A DNA stretch of 64,000 nucleotides, from contig NZ_LWAE01000003.1 of the NCBI RefSeq assembly GCF_001623875.1, positions 62,001 through 126,000 on the forward strand, written 5' to 3'. Source of the DNA: Clostridium magnum DSM 2767 (lineage in GTDB: Bacteria > Bacillota > Clostridia > Clostridiales > Clostridiaceae). Position numbers and translations under genes: made by a program. Under the pieces are notes generated by a model. That model did not search any database. It had not been told where the DNA came from and was given only the letters and a program-made list of their open reading frames with translations. Shown piece by piece: positions 54,734 through 63,452 of this stretch. Position 1 is the stretch's first letter, and each line of letters opens with the position of its first letter.

Positions 54734-55459
54734 CTAGAAACTATTAATACATTCTGGCTTAAGATTGTATACTACATCCTTTCTTTCAACTACTATTTGT
54801 ATCCTTTTATTAAGCTCTTCATCATTCAATACCTTTTTTAGAATTTCATTTGTTGGATTTACGCATATAGGATATTTAACCATACTAAACATAGAAAAAT
54901 CTCCTGCAGTGTCTCCATAGGCATAACTTTCATTAATATCAATTTGGTACTTATCTACTACCTCATTAATAGCCTTCTTTTTACTCTCACTATCCCACAT
55001 AGGTGTTACATCACCGGTATATATATCATTCTCGTCTAAAACATATGCCGCACCTCTATAGTCGTCAAACCCGTACTTGATAGACATTTCCCTTACTAAT
55101 TCGATAGGACTTCCTGAAATTGTTATTACTTTATGGCCTTTTTCTTTGTGCCATTTTATTCTGTCTCTTGTATAAGTATAAACTCTATCTCCCTTTTGAG
55201 ATATTACATTTTTAGCTATAAATTCAATTTGTGACTTATGAAGTCCTTTGATAGCTTCAATGTATATGTCAGCCATCTTTAATAGGTAGTTATCATAATT
55301 TCCCTGTCTTTTATCCCACCTGTCATACTCTGGTTTAACTTCCTTATACCATCTATCAGAGGGAATTATCTCATACTTTACTAATTTTTTAAATACTTCT
55401 GCTATTAATCCTTCTCTATATAAGGTTCCATCTATATCAAAAAAAGCTGCTATGTTCAT
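54734..55459 (-). CDS. HAD-IB family phosphatase (SerB-like)
   Basis: A 241-residue HAD hydrolase. Motif I FFDIDGTLY with nucleophile D8 and acid D10, motif II ITISGSP, motif III K in SESKKKAINEV and motif IV YGDTAGDFSMF. The long helical cap between motifs I and II is typical of subfamily IB (phosphoserine phosphatase-like, CicA-like). Substrate cannot be set. ATG with AGGAGGAG. Divergent from feoA. Confidence 0.85.
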   Translation of the reverse strand: MNIAAFFDIDGTLYREGLIAEVFKKLVKYEIIPSDRWYKEVKPEYDRWDKRQGNYDNYLLKMADIYIEAIKGLHKSQIEFIAKNVISQKGDRVYTYTRDRIKWHKEKGHKVITISGSPIELVREMSIKYGFDDYRGAAYVLDENDIYTGDVTPMWDSESKKKAINEVVDKYQIDINESYAYGDTAGDFSMFSMVKYPICVNPTNEILKKVLNDEELNKRIQIVVERKDVVYNLKPECINSF

Positions 55460-55642
55460 CTTACTCCTCCTTTAAAATAAAAACTTATATTCATTAATTC
55501 AAAACATATTTGGGATTTTATTGTGTTAACTATAATATATGCAATTATGATATAAAGATTGCAATCATAAATTATATTAATTCTTATACTAACCCTCTTT
55601 TTTAAATAATAACACATATTGGCTTATTTTAACACATCATTC

Positions 55643-55671
55643 TTGACAAGCCCTAGCAAAGATGATATTAT
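55643..55671 (+). promoter_or_regulatory. feoAB promoter
   Basis: TTGACA (55643-55648), 17-bp spacer, TATTAT (55666-55671): close to the sigma-A consensus and correctly placed before the Fur-like box and feoA. Confidence 0.8.
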
Positions 55672-55684
55672 TAAATTAAATAAA

Positions 55685-55703
55685 TGATAATGATTTTCAT
55701 TAC
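55685..55703. promoter_or_regulatory. Fur box over the feoAB transcription start
   Basis: TGATAATGATTTTCATTAC matches the GATAATGATAATCATTATC Fur consensus at most positions, including the 7-1-7 symmetry. It begins 14 bp after the -10 element, where Fur-Fe2+ would block transcription when iron is sufficient. Confidence 0.8.
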
Positions 55704-55714
55704 GAGGTGGTAAT

Positions 55715-55939
55715 ATGTGTATTTGTGATTTAAAACCAGGTGAAAAAGCTTTAATAGATTATATTTGCGGAGATGAAAAGTTAGCAAAACGACTTCTTGC
55801 TCTCGGTTGTATAGAAGGAACTGAAGTTGCTTATAAAGCATCTGCTCCCTTTGGTGATCCTATTATTATAAATCTACGAGGCTTCAATTTAGCTATTAGA
55901 AAAAAAGATGCAAAAAATATTTTTGTTAAAAATGATTAA
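55715..55939 (+). CDS. feoA: Ferrous iron transport protein A
   Basis: A 74-residue SH3-like cytoplasmic protein: LKPGEKALIDYICGDEKLAKRLLALGCIEGTEV, FGDPIIINLRGFNLAIRKKDAKNI. All features fit FeoA, which assists FeoB. ATG with CGAGGTGG. A promoter and Fur-like box lie directly upstream; feoB follows by 32 bp. Confidence 0.93.
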   Translation: MCICDLKPGEKALIDYICGDEKLAKRLLALGCIEGTEVAYKASAPFGDPIIINLRGFNLAIRKKDAKNIFVKND

Positions 55940-55971
55940 TTTCAAAATTTTATTTACACAGGAGGACTTTT

Positions 55972-57732
55972 ATGATTACAGCAGCTTTGTTAGGTAATCC
56001 AAATGTAGGAAAAACTTCTCTTTTTAATATTTTAACTGGCTCTAACCAATACGTGGGCAACTGGCCTGGTGTTACTGTTGATAAAAAAGAAGGTTTTTTA
56101 GACAGTTCTATAAGAATTGTAGACCTACCAGGAATTTATGCAATGGATACATATTCTAATGAGGAAAAAGTAGCAAAGGAATTTTTACTCAATGGTAATG
56201 CAGACGTAGTAATAAATATAGTCGATGCATCTAATCTGGATAGAAATCTTTATCTTTCAACTCAATTGAAAGAGTTTAATAAACCGATAATTTTAGTTTT
56301 GAATATGGTTGATGTAGCAGAATCAAAAGGTATGCAAATAGATTATTCACGATTATCTAAGGAATTAAATGTTATGGTTGTTCCAATAGTAGCTTCCAAA
56401 AACAGAGGTATCGATGAACTTAAAAGAATACTTCAGGGAGGTGATTTTTTAAGTTCTTCAATTGAGAATGGATGTCATTTTCAGAACGAAAAAGAGACTT
56501 ATAATTATATAAGTAGTATTTTAAGTAAATGCTTAAAGTATACAAAAAAGGATTCTATTTCAATCTCAGAAAAAATAGATAAAATTGTACTTAATAAATA
56601 TTTAGCTTACCCAATGTTTTTGGCAATTTTATTTTTGATTTTTAAGTTTACTTTCAGTTGGGTAGGACAACCTTTAGCAGATATTTTTAGCGATTTTATG
56701 GATTCTAGCTTTATACCTTACTTGAAGGAGCTTCTAGCGAACACTGCTCCTTGGTTTAGCTCATTATTAGTTGATGGAATAGTTGCTGGAGTAGGTTCTG
56801 TTATCGTGTTTTTGCCAGTTATACTAGCACTATTTTTAGGAATTTCTATACTTGAAGATAGTGGTTATATGGCAAGAGCGGCTCTAATGATGGACAAGGT
56901 AATGAGAAGAATTGGTTTATCCGGAAAGGCATTTATTCCACTTATAATAAGCTTTGGATGCTCAGTTCCAGGAATCATGTCTGCAAGGACATTAGAAAGC
57001 GAAAGGGATAGAAAACTTACAGCTCTTTTATCTCCGCTTATGTCCTGCAATGCTAGACTTCCTGTATATGCAGCTTTTATATCTGCTTTTTTCCCTGAAC
57101 ATGCAGTTGGTGTAATTATTTCACTGTACTCTATTGGAATATTGACTGCTTTTATAATAGGACTTTTGTTTAAAAATACATTGTTTAAAAAGGACGAAGA
57201 ACCTTTTATAATAGAACTTCCAGAATATAAACTACCTGAGTTTAAAAATCTTATGATTCATACATGGGATAAAGGAAAGGGCTTCTTAAAGAAGGCTGGA
57301 ACAATAATTTTTTCAGTATCAGTTATTGTTTGGTTTTTATCTAATTTTAATTTTTCAGGAATGACTGAAATGAACAACAGTATACTTGCTTCTATTGGAA
57401 AATTAATAAGTCCAATTTTTCAACCTCTTGGTTTTGGTTCTTGGGAAAACTCTGTTTCCTTGCTAACTGGACTTATGGCTAAGGAAGTAGTTCTTGGTAC
57501 TATGGGCGTTATTTATGGAGGAGATTTAAATGTAACACTATTAAATCACTTCACACCAATTTCAGCTTATGCTTTCTTAGTTTTTGTATTATTATATACT
57601 CCGTGTATATCTGCTGTAGCTGCAATGAAAAAAGAGTACGGAAATAATATGGCTATATTTTCTGTACTATATCAGTTTGGTCTTGCATGGATTGTATCCT
57701 TTATAGTATTTAGAATTGGATCTTTATTTTAA
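55972..57732 (+). CDS. feoB: Ferrous iron transporter FeoB
   Basis: A 586-residue Fe2+ permease, near the short end of the family. The N-terminal G domain has G1 GNPNVGKTSLFN, GVTVDKKEG, G3 DLPGIYAMD and G4 LNMVD. About eight membrane segments start near residue 205. Gate motifs include the cysteine in SFGCSVPGIMSARTL, SPLMSCNARLPVY and the second gate at YTPCISAVAAMKKE. ATG with AGGAGG. Central gene of the Fur-type feo operon. Confidence 0.94.
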   Translation: MITAALLGNPNVGKTSLFNILTGSNQYVGNWPGVTVDKKEGFLDSSIRIVDLPGIYAMDTYSNEEKVAKEFLLNGNADVVINIVDASNLDRNLYLSTQLKEFNKPIILVLNMVDVAESKGMQIDYSRLSKELNVMVVPIVASKNRGIDELKRILQGGDFLSSSIENGCHFQNEKETYNYISSILSKCLKYTKKDSISISEKIDKIVLNKYLAYPMFLAILFLIFKFTFSWVGQPLADIFSDFMDSSFIPYLKELLANTAPWFSSLLVDGIVAGVGSVIVFLPVILALFLGISILEDSGYMARAALMMDKVMRRIGLSGKAFIPLIISFGCSVPGIMSARTLESERDRKLTALLSPLMSCNARLPVYAAFISAFFPEHAVGVIISLYSIGILTAFIIGLLFKNTLFKKDEEPFIIELPEYKLPEFKNLMIHTWDKGKGFLKKAGTIIFSVSVIVWFLSNFNFSGMTEMNNSILASIGKLISPIFQPLGFGSWENSVSLLTGLMAKEVVLGTMGVIYGGDLNVTLLNHFTPISAYAFLVFVLLYTPCISAVAAMKKEYGNNMAIFSVLYQFGLAWIVSFIVFRIGSLF

Positions 57733-57749
57733 GGTTGGGAGGTTTTAAA

Positions 57750-57893
57750 ATGTCTTTTGAAATTATAGTAACTTCAATTATAGTTATGTCTGCAGTTTAT
57801 ATATTTTATAAGAACATAAAGAAAAAGTCAGCTGGTAAATGTGATTGCGGTTCTTGTTCTAGTCACTGTTCTAGTTACAAGAAAACACCTTAA
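57750..57893 (+). CDS. FeoB-associated Cys-rich membrane protein
   Basis: A 47-residue peptide. One membrane helix (IIVTSIIVMSAVYIFYKNI) is followed by a cytoplasmic cysteine cluster, KCDCGSCSSHCSSY. This is the size and layout of the FeoB-associated Cys-rich family that follows feoB in many Firmicutes. ATG at 57750, after GGGAGG, 17 bp past the feoB stop. A metal-relay role is a reasonable but unproven guess. Confidence 0.88.
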   Translation: MSFEIIVTSIIVMSAVYIFYKNIKKKSAGKCDCGSCSSHCSSYKKTP

Positions 57894-57913
57894 ATAGAAT
57901 AAGATTTTAACTA

Positions 57914-57946
57914 AAACTCAAGTACTTAATAATACTTGAGTTTTTC
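57914..57946 (+). terminator. Terminator of the feo operon
   Basis: AAACTCAAGTA (57914-57924) with TACTTGAGTTT (57933-57943), 8-nt loop, then T-run. Confidence 0.9.
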
Positions 57947-57982
57947 TATGTTTAAAACTAATTTTTATCTAAATTATTCTAT

Positions 57983-58363
57983 TCATTTGTTGTACTTTTC
58001 TATAATATAATCCATTATATCTTCAATAGTAACTATTCCGACAATAACACCTTCATCAATAATAGGAACTGCTATTATATCATTTTGTCTTAGTCTTTTT
58101 GCAATATCTAAGATATCTTCGCTTATAGACGCTGTGATAACTTCTTTTGTCATAACCCAATCTACAGGGCAAGTTTCATAATGACCTTCCTCCATTAGAA
58201 ACCTATATATATCAGCTTTAACTATCATACCTACAAGCTTTCCGTCATCATCTACTACTGGGGCCCCGTTTATTTTATTGTCATTCATTATATCAATGGC
58301 TTTACTTAATGTATCTTCTATTTTTAATTTTATTATATTTGAATGCATAATTTTACTAATCAT
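57983..58363 (-). CDS. CBS domain pair protein
   Basis: A 126-residue stand-alone tandem-CBS protein: CBS1 MHSNIIKLKIEDTLSKAIDIM...GAPVVDDDGKLVGMIVKADIY and CBS2 VMTKEVITASISEDILDIAKRL...VPIIDEGVIVGIVTIEDIM. Such pairs bind adenosyl ligands and sense energy or SAM; the ligand is unknown here. ATG at 58363 with GGGAGGA; the longer frame from 58405 would translate the ribosome site. Confidence 0.85.
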   Translation of the reverse strand: MISKIMHSNIIKLKIEDTLSKAIDIMNDNKINGAPVVDDDGKLVGMIVKADIYRFLMEEGHYETCPVDWVMTKEVITASISEDILDIAKRLRQNDIIAVPIIDEGVIVGIVTIEDIMDYIIEKYNK

Positions 58364-58503
58364 AACTATCCTCCCTTTTTTAATTCTATTATACTTTAAA
58401 TTCAACTTAAAGTCTAAATGTTTTTAATTAGCAAAATATTTAATAATTATGTCTTTAAGTATACATAAGACTTATTTTTTTACTTATCTATGAAAATCAT
58501 GCT

Positions 58504-58557
58504 ATAATAAACAATAGTTATTAACACTAAACTCTGCTAATAACTATTGTTTATTAT
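58504..58557 (-). terminator. Long hairpin overlapping the 3' end of the YprB-type gene
   Basis: ATAATAAACAATAGTTATTA (58504-58523) is an exact inverted copy of 58538-58557, which encodes the last codons. This 20-bp stem ends the - strand transcript; the T-run beyond is weak. Confidence 0.7.
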
Positions 58558-59334
58558 ATTTGTCATTTCTTCACAGTCTCTATATCCTTTTAAAATTTGA
58601 TCTATTATTCTAGCTGCTGCTTTCTTAGATATTCGCTCCAAATCAGCATTTAATTGTAATTCGTTTTTCTTTAATAGACTTTTTAAATATTTTAGTTGTT
58701 TATCCGTTATACCATCTTCCCTAATTAGGTTGTGGTTATTTTCAACTTTATAAATAAATTCATGTATCTTTGGAAGATTTAAAACATCTTCGTAATTATG
58801 AAGCATTATTGTTTCCTTTAATGCTTGTTCATAAGTAACTAAGAATTCTTCATACAAATCTACACTTATTCCTCCATCAATTTTATCTTCCCTTTGGATT
58901 CCAATATGTTTTTCAACACTTTTAAGATTACACCTTTCCATACCAAGTTGTTTATAGTACGGTCTAATACGCCTGTATAAGTCAATATGATGCTTTGGAG
59001 CTTCAAAGAATATATTATGTTTCTCCATCCTTTTCTTTATAAAGGGTTCATCAAAGGCTATACCATTATATGAACACCACATACTATACTTTTTTAAATC
59101 TGCTTCAAATTCACTTAAAATATCCTTCTCATCTTCTAAAGATTCGGCAAAGTATTGTTTAATATAAAAATTATTATAATCTATAAATCTACCTAGAGAT
59201 ATTAATATTAAACTATCTTCTTCCCTATCAAAACCAGTTGTTTCTATATCAAAATATGCTATATCCATCATACTATAGCAATCAAATACATCATCCTGTA
59301 TGTCTAGTAGGTCATTATATTCTTTTATAAACAT
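58537..59334 (-). CDS. Ribonuclease H-like (YprB-type) protein, paralogue 2
   Basis: A 265-residue protein with a complete exonuclease-like core: IAYFDIETTGFDREED (DxE), CSYNGIAFDEPFIKKR, HHIDLYRRIRPYY and LHNYEDVLNLPKI supply the DEDD-type acidic residues. A C-terminal 40-residue region (GITDKQLKYLKSLLKKNELQ) resembles a small DNA/RNA-binding helical domain. Biochemical role unproven. ATG with GGGGGAC. Alone between hairpins. Confidence 0.82.
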   Translation of the reverse strand: MFIKEYNDLLDIQDDVFDCYSMMDIAYFDIETTGFDREEDSLILISLGRFIDYNNFYIKQYFAESLEDEKDILSEFEADLKKYSMWCSYNGIAFDEPFIKKRMEKHNIFFEAPKHHIDLYRRIRPYYKQLGMERCNLKSVEKHIGIQREDKIDGGISVDLYEEFLVTYEQALKETIMLHNYEDVLNLPKIHEFIYKVENNHNLIREDGITDKQLKYLKSLLKKNELQLNADLERISKKAAARIIDQILKGYRDCEEMTNIINNSY

Positions 59335-59476
59335 TCAAAGTCCCCCAAACAATTGTTAATAAAAGTTCTTTTTTGTAAAATCAAATTTTGATTTTACTCC
59401 TTAGCCATCTATATAAAAATAGGAGTATAATAATATTATATAACAAAGGAATTAGTTTGAAAACGGAAAATACCAT

Positions 59477-59511
59477 AAAGTGGCAATGAATACAAATTCA
59501 TTGCCACTTTT
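59477..59511 (-). terminator. Terminator after argS
   Basis: AAAGTGGCAATGAAT (59477-59491) pairs with ATTCATTGCCACTTT (59496-59510), just past the argS stop on the - strand. Confidence 0.85.
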
Positions 59512-59522
59512 AATAATCAAAT

Positions 59523-61214
59523 CTACATCTTTTCAACTACTTCAAGGCCAATTAACTTTAATCCATTCTTTATTACCTGACAAGTAGCTTCTACAAGTTT
59601 CAATCTAGCTTTCTTTGTTTCTTCGTCCTGTGAATTTATTATATTATGAGCATTATAGAATTTATTAAAACCTTTAGCTACTTCTATTATATATCTTGTC
59701 ACCATAAAAGGTTCTAGTCTATCTATAGCGTCTAATATAGCCTTATTAAAGCCCTCAAGTGATTTTATAAGTTCAAATTCTTCTATAGAATTTAATTTAC
59801 TATAATCTACGTCGCCAGTTATTTCTCCTGCTTTTCTTAGTATACTCTTACCTCTTGCATAACTGTATTGTACATATGGACCTGTTTCACCATCAAAACT
59901 TAGCATTTCTTTCCAATCAAATACTATATCTTTTTCTCTATTATTTTTCAAGTAAGTAAATACTACAGCTCCTATGCCTATCTTTTTAGCAGTTTCTTCT
60001 TTATTCTCAAGATCTGGATTCTTTTCATTTATTACTTCTAATATTTTTTCTATTGATTCATTCAACAAGTCTTCAAGGAATATAACATCCCCTTTTCTTG
60101 TTGATAACTTCTTATCAGCAAATCTTACAAGTCCGAAGGCTACATGCTTGCATGAATCTGCCCAATCATGTCCCATAAGCTTTAATGTAGTAAACAATTG
60201 TTTAAAATGAAGACTTTGGTCCATTCCAACTACATATATGCTCTTTGCAAAATCATAGTTTTTCTTTCTATAAGTTGCTGCAGCCAAATCACGTGTTGCA
60301 TAAATAGTTGCTCCGTCAGCTTTTTTTATAATACATGGTGGCATATTGTATTCATCAAGCATTACAACCTTTGCGCCATTACTTTCTACAAGTATACCCT
60401 TATCATCTATTTCCTGAATTACATCATCCATTTTATCATTATAGAAGCTTTCACCAGCATAGGAATCGAATTCTACTCCAAGCATTTCATAAACATTTTT
60501 AAATTCCTTTAAACTTAGATCTTTAAATCTCTGCCAAAGCTTAACTTCTTCTTCACATCCATCTTCTAGCTTTTTAAAGTACATTCTGCCTTCATCTTCC
60601 AAGGATGGATCTTTTTCTGCTTCATCATGGAATTTAACATATATTCTTAGTAATTCTTTTATAGGGTCCTTTTCTAAAGCTTCATCATCACACCATTTTT
60701 TATAGGCAGATATAAGCTTTCCAAACTGAGTACCCCAGTCTCCTAAATGATTAATACCTATACAGTTATATCCTTGGGAGGATAATATTTGATATAGTGA
60801 ATTTCCTATAGCAGTACTAAATAAATGACCTACATGGAAAGGTTTTGCAATATTAGGTGATGAATAGTCTATTGTTATGTTTTTTCCTTTTCCTATTTCT
60901 GAGGAACCGTATTTATCTCCCTTGGAAATAACTTTTTCGATAGTGTTTTTTGTAAATGCTAACTTATCTACGAAAAAGTTTAAATATGGTCCTAAGTTTT
61001 CTACCTTTTCAAAACCATCCTGATTTACTTTTTCTTTTATGTCTTGAGCAATCATGTTTGGTGCTTTTCTTAAAGTCTTTGATAGTTGAAAACAAGGGAA
61101 AGCATAATCACCCATACGGGACTGTGGTGGTATTTCTATAAGCTTCTCGATAGTTTCTAATTCCAAATCTACATTTTCTTTTATTCTTTCAGCAACTAAT
61201 TTTTTGTAATCCAT
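59523..61214 (-). CDS. argS: Arginyl-tRNA synthetase
   Basis: A 563-residue class I synthetase. The N-terminal Add-1 domain (residues about 1-110) precedes the HIGH-type motif [24 protein letters not shown] [26 protein letters not shown], and a KMSK-like [11 protein letters not shown]. The anticodon-binding domain ends [16 protein letters not shown] at 61214, seven bases after GGAGG; the TTG at 61220 adjoins that site. Controlled by a T-box leader upstream. Confidence 0.95.
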   Translation of the reverse strand: MDYKKLVAERIKENVDLELETIEKLIEIPPQSRMGDYAFPCFQLSKTLRKAPNMIAQDIKEKVNQDGFEKVENLGPYLNFFVDKLAFTKNTIEKVISKGDKYGSSEIGKGKNITIDYSSPNIAKPFHVGHLFSTAIGNSLYQILSSQGYNCIGINHLGDWGTQFGKLISAYKKWCDDEALEKDPIKELLRIYVKFHDEAEKDPSLEDEGRMYFKKLEDGCEEEVKLWQRFKDLSLKEFKNVYEMLGVEFDSYAGESFYNDKMDDVIQEIDDKGILVESNGAKVVMLDEYNMPPCIIKKADGATIYATRDLAAATYRKKNYDFAKSIYVVGMDQSLHFKQLFTTLKLMGHDWADSCKHVAFGLVRFADKKLSTRKGDVIFLEDLLNESIEKILEVINEKNPDLENKEETAKKIGIGAVVFTYLKNNREKDIVFDWKEMLSFDGETGPYVQYSYARGKSILRKAGEITGDVDYSKLNSIEEFELIKSLEGFNKAILDAIDRLEPFMVTRYIIEVAKGFNKFYNAHNIINSQDEETKKARLKLVEATCQVIKNGLKLIGLEVVEKM

Positions 61215-61307
61215 ATTCAAACCTCCAGTTAATTCTCGGGAATTGATATTTTTAAAAGGTAAGTAAACAATTACTCTTTTTATATCCCAAATTAATTATT
61301 ATAATTA

Positions 61308-61583
61308 TAAAAACCCGTCTCTAATATATAGAGACGGGAATATATCCGTGGTACCACTCTTGTTGACAAGGCCATTATACCAAGTCCACTCAAAACTTTA
61401 ACGCAGTTAACGGCTTGCTTGTGATTTAATGAATGCATCATTATACCTTTTTCGCAAGCTTCTCCAAGGCTCTCTTCCTTTTTAGCTTCCTCACAGGCTT
61501 CCACCATCCCTGCTCGCTTATGTGTTATTGTTGAGGTTTGTTAAAAAGTACTCTTCTTTTCAATGAATTTACTTTATGATTTA
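61308..61583 (-). ncRNA. T-box leader of argS
   Basis: The T-box core GAGTGGTACCACGG lies at 61346-61359. Directly after it is the intrinsic terminator CCCGTCTCT...AGAGACGGG (61314-61322 with 61330-61338) followed by five T. Upstream, stem I features are present: an AGTA (GA-motif) element near 61555 and the distal-loop sequence GCGAGCAGGGATGGTGGAAG. An AGA (Arg) triplet at 61473-61475, in GGAAGAGAGCC, is the best specifier candidate; GAG one base on is the alternative. Uncharged tRNA-Arg would stabilise the antiterminator and allow argS expression. Confidence 0.9.
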
Positions 61584-61589
61584 CAATTC

Positions 61590-61619
61590 ATTATATTACT
61601 TGTTTTTATTTTTTGTCAA
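61590..61619 (-). promoter_or_regulatory. argS promoter
   Basis: On the - strand TTGACA (61614-61619), 18-bp spacer, TATAAT (61590-61595): both hexamers are perfect consensus. Transcription would start near 61583, giving a leader of about 370 nt. Confidence 0.85.
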
Positions 61620-61693
61620 TACTTTTGCTAAATATTTTCAAAGAATAACAAGTTCAATATACTATCATACTACCTTGTTATTCTTTGAGTAGA

Positions 61694-62746
61694 TCACATA
61701 GAAACTACATTCTCATTTATAGTAGTTATTTCAGCTTTACGACCATTATATATTGATGAATTATCAGGAACTTTTACATTATATGATTCTGTGCTAGGAT
61801 ATATAAATTTATGCAATTCTATTGCAGTTTCTTTTAAGTTTGGAATTAAAACAGACATTCCTTTAATATAAGTGTCTTTATAACAATTATCAACTGGAAG
61901 CCTTAATGTATCAGGCGTATAACTATCAAAATTGTAGACAGTATATCCAAGTTTTAATACTGAACCAAATGAAATATCTGTTTTCACATAAGGTGAAATA
62001 GTAGAATATATGGAAGGAAGTTTTGTAGTATTCACTTCTTTTAATTTTGATAGTAGAAGTGATAACACCCTTCTTTGTCTTTCAGTTCTTTCATAATCAC
62101 TATTTCCGACTTTTCTTATTCTGCAATATGATAGTGCTTGTTGTCCATTTAGAAACTGCATACCTTCTTTGTTTATAACAGTAGACTTACTTCCATTAAC
62201 TTCTTCTATATACTTATTAATCTCATTAACCTCATGTTTTTTAACATCTAATTCTATTCCTCCCACCTTATCAATCAATGACTGAAAACCTTGAAAATCA
62301 ATAGACGCATAATAATCTATATTTAGATCAAAATTATATCTTATAGTCTTTTTCAATAATTCTATACCACCAATTTGAAAAGCAGAATTAATTTTATTGT
62401 AACCTTTTCCTGGTATCTCAACATACATATCTCTCATTAATGAAGTTAGTTTAACTTTTTTTGTATTAGGATCAATAGTTGCAATTATTATAGTATCTGT
62501 CTTACTATCTTCATAATCCCCTCTAGTGTCTACTCCAACAAGAAGGATATTTTTAATATTTGTTTCTGTTTCATAATTTTTTTCTTCAACTTCTGGTGCT
62601 TCACTGGTATCTTCTTTAGAAGTTTCATTTTTAACAAGATCACTATTATATTTATATTTAGCAAATGAATATGAACCTGTAAATATCATACCTATTAATA
62701 AAATTATTGATAAAATCCATATTGCCACTTTCTTAATTTTACTCAT
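61694..62746 (-). CDS. LCP (LytR-CpsA-Psr) family cell-wall ligase
   Basis: A 350-residue membrane-anchored protein. N-terminal membrane segment WILSIILLIGMIFTGSYSFA (residues about 8-28), an acidic linker, then the LCP domain: ILLVGVDTRGDYEDSKTDTIIIA, SLMRDMYVEIPGKGYNKINSAF, INYY/IDFQGFQSLIDKVGGIELDV and ALSYCRIRKVGNSDYERTERQRRVL, whose arginines bind the polyprenyl pyrophosphate. LCP enzymes attach teichoic acids or other glycopolymers to peptidoglycan. ATG with AGGAGGAC. Monocistronic. Confidence 0.92.
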   Translation of the reverse strand: MSKIKKVAIWILSIILLIGMIFTGSYSFAKYKYNSDLVKNETSKEDTSEAPEVEEKNYETETNIKNILLVGVDTRGDYEDSKTDTIIIATIDPNTKKVKLTSLMRDMYVEIPGKGYNKINSAFQIGGIELLKKTIRYNFDLNIDYYASIDFQGFQSLIDKVGGIELDVKKHEVNEINKYIEEVNGSKSTVINKEGMQFLNGQQALSYCRIRKVGNSDYERTERQRRVLSLLLSKLKEVNTTKLPSIYSTISPYVKTDISFGSVLKLGYTVYNFDSYTPDTLRLPVDNCYKDTYIKGMSVLIPNLKETAIELHKFIYPSTESYNVKVPDNSSIYNGRKAEITTINENVVSM

Positions 62747-63050
62747 AACACAGTCCTCCTAATATTCTTTTTCCACATTAAAAAAAAAATAACCACGAAA
62801 TTTAATTTTCGCAGCTAATAATATTAACCAAATAACCCAAGGAATTTCTTTTTTGTTTCAGTGTTGGTTGTAGTTGACTATGTAGATTGATTAAAATCAA
62901 ATCATTATCATATTTTTATCTTAGACTAGTGCTATTTTTAAAGTTTTAATTAATAAAGTAATTTTAAACGTTGCCAAGAAAATGATATAAGATGTACAAT
63001 ATATTATAGTATACTTAATTGTAAAAACTTAATAAAAACGGGGTGTTATT
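62747..63050. other. Divergent intergenic region
   Basis: About 300 bp between the LCP gene and the CC-motif gene. It is AT-rich, with no ORF of note; promoters for both directions are expected but no clear consensus pair was found. Confidence 0.5.
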
Positions 63051-63374
63051 ATGAATATCGAAATTAAACAAGGAGTTAAAGAGTATCTAAATAAAAGAAA
63101 TGTTCAAGATATTTATATAAAAATGGACAATAGAGGAGGCTGCTGCTCAGGACCAGTTTACGTTCCTGTGGTCAAGGTTGGAAAACCATCTTATATCAAT
63201 ATGTATGACTTTTTCATAAAAGATGAAATTACAGTTTACGTTCCTAAAAAAATGAATAACGAAGAAATTAAAGATATTACAATTAAGCTTCGCAATATTT
63301 TAGGTTATAAGTCCTTAATTGTAAATGGTGTACTTGCATATAAAGAAAAAAATTGGGAAAAGAAAAAATATTAA
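63051..63374 (+). CDS. Small protein with a CC motif (HesB-like or CC/Se-motif family)
   Basis: A 107-residue protein: MNIEIKQGVKEYLNKRNVQD, then IYIKMDNRGGCCSGPVYVPV, and a basic tail EKNWEKKKY. The vicinal cysteine pair in RGGCCSGP, in a glycine-rich turn between strands, resembles small (seleno)proteins in which one or both positions can be selenocysteine. Here both codons are TGC, so it is the Cys form. Function unknown. ATG after CGGGGTG. Confidence 0.7.
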   Translation: MNIEIKQGVKEYLNKRNVQDIYIKMDNRGGCCSGPVYVPVVKVGKPSYINMYDFFIKDEITVYVPKKMNNEEIKDITIKLRNILGYKSLIVNGVLAYKEKNWEKKKY

Positions 63375-63380
63375 TATATT

Positions 63381-63440
63381 CAAAACCCTCCACGATATTA
63401 CAGAAACTTTTTGCTTCTGTTATCGTAGAGAGTTTTTTGT
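63381..63440. terminator. Imperfect bidirectional terminator
   Basis: CCTCCACGATATTACAGAA pairs with TTCTGTTATCGTAGAGAG (one or two bulges), ending in TTTTTTG. It separates the convergent CC-motif and chemotaxis genes. Confidence 0.65.
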
Positions 63441-63452
63441 TTATATATTTGG

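Noticed and set aside
61292..61507. 71-codon frame (MVEACEEAKKEE...) upstream of argS
   Set aside because: It lies wholly inside the T-box leader and its codons follow the conserved RNA elements; it ends in the terminator.
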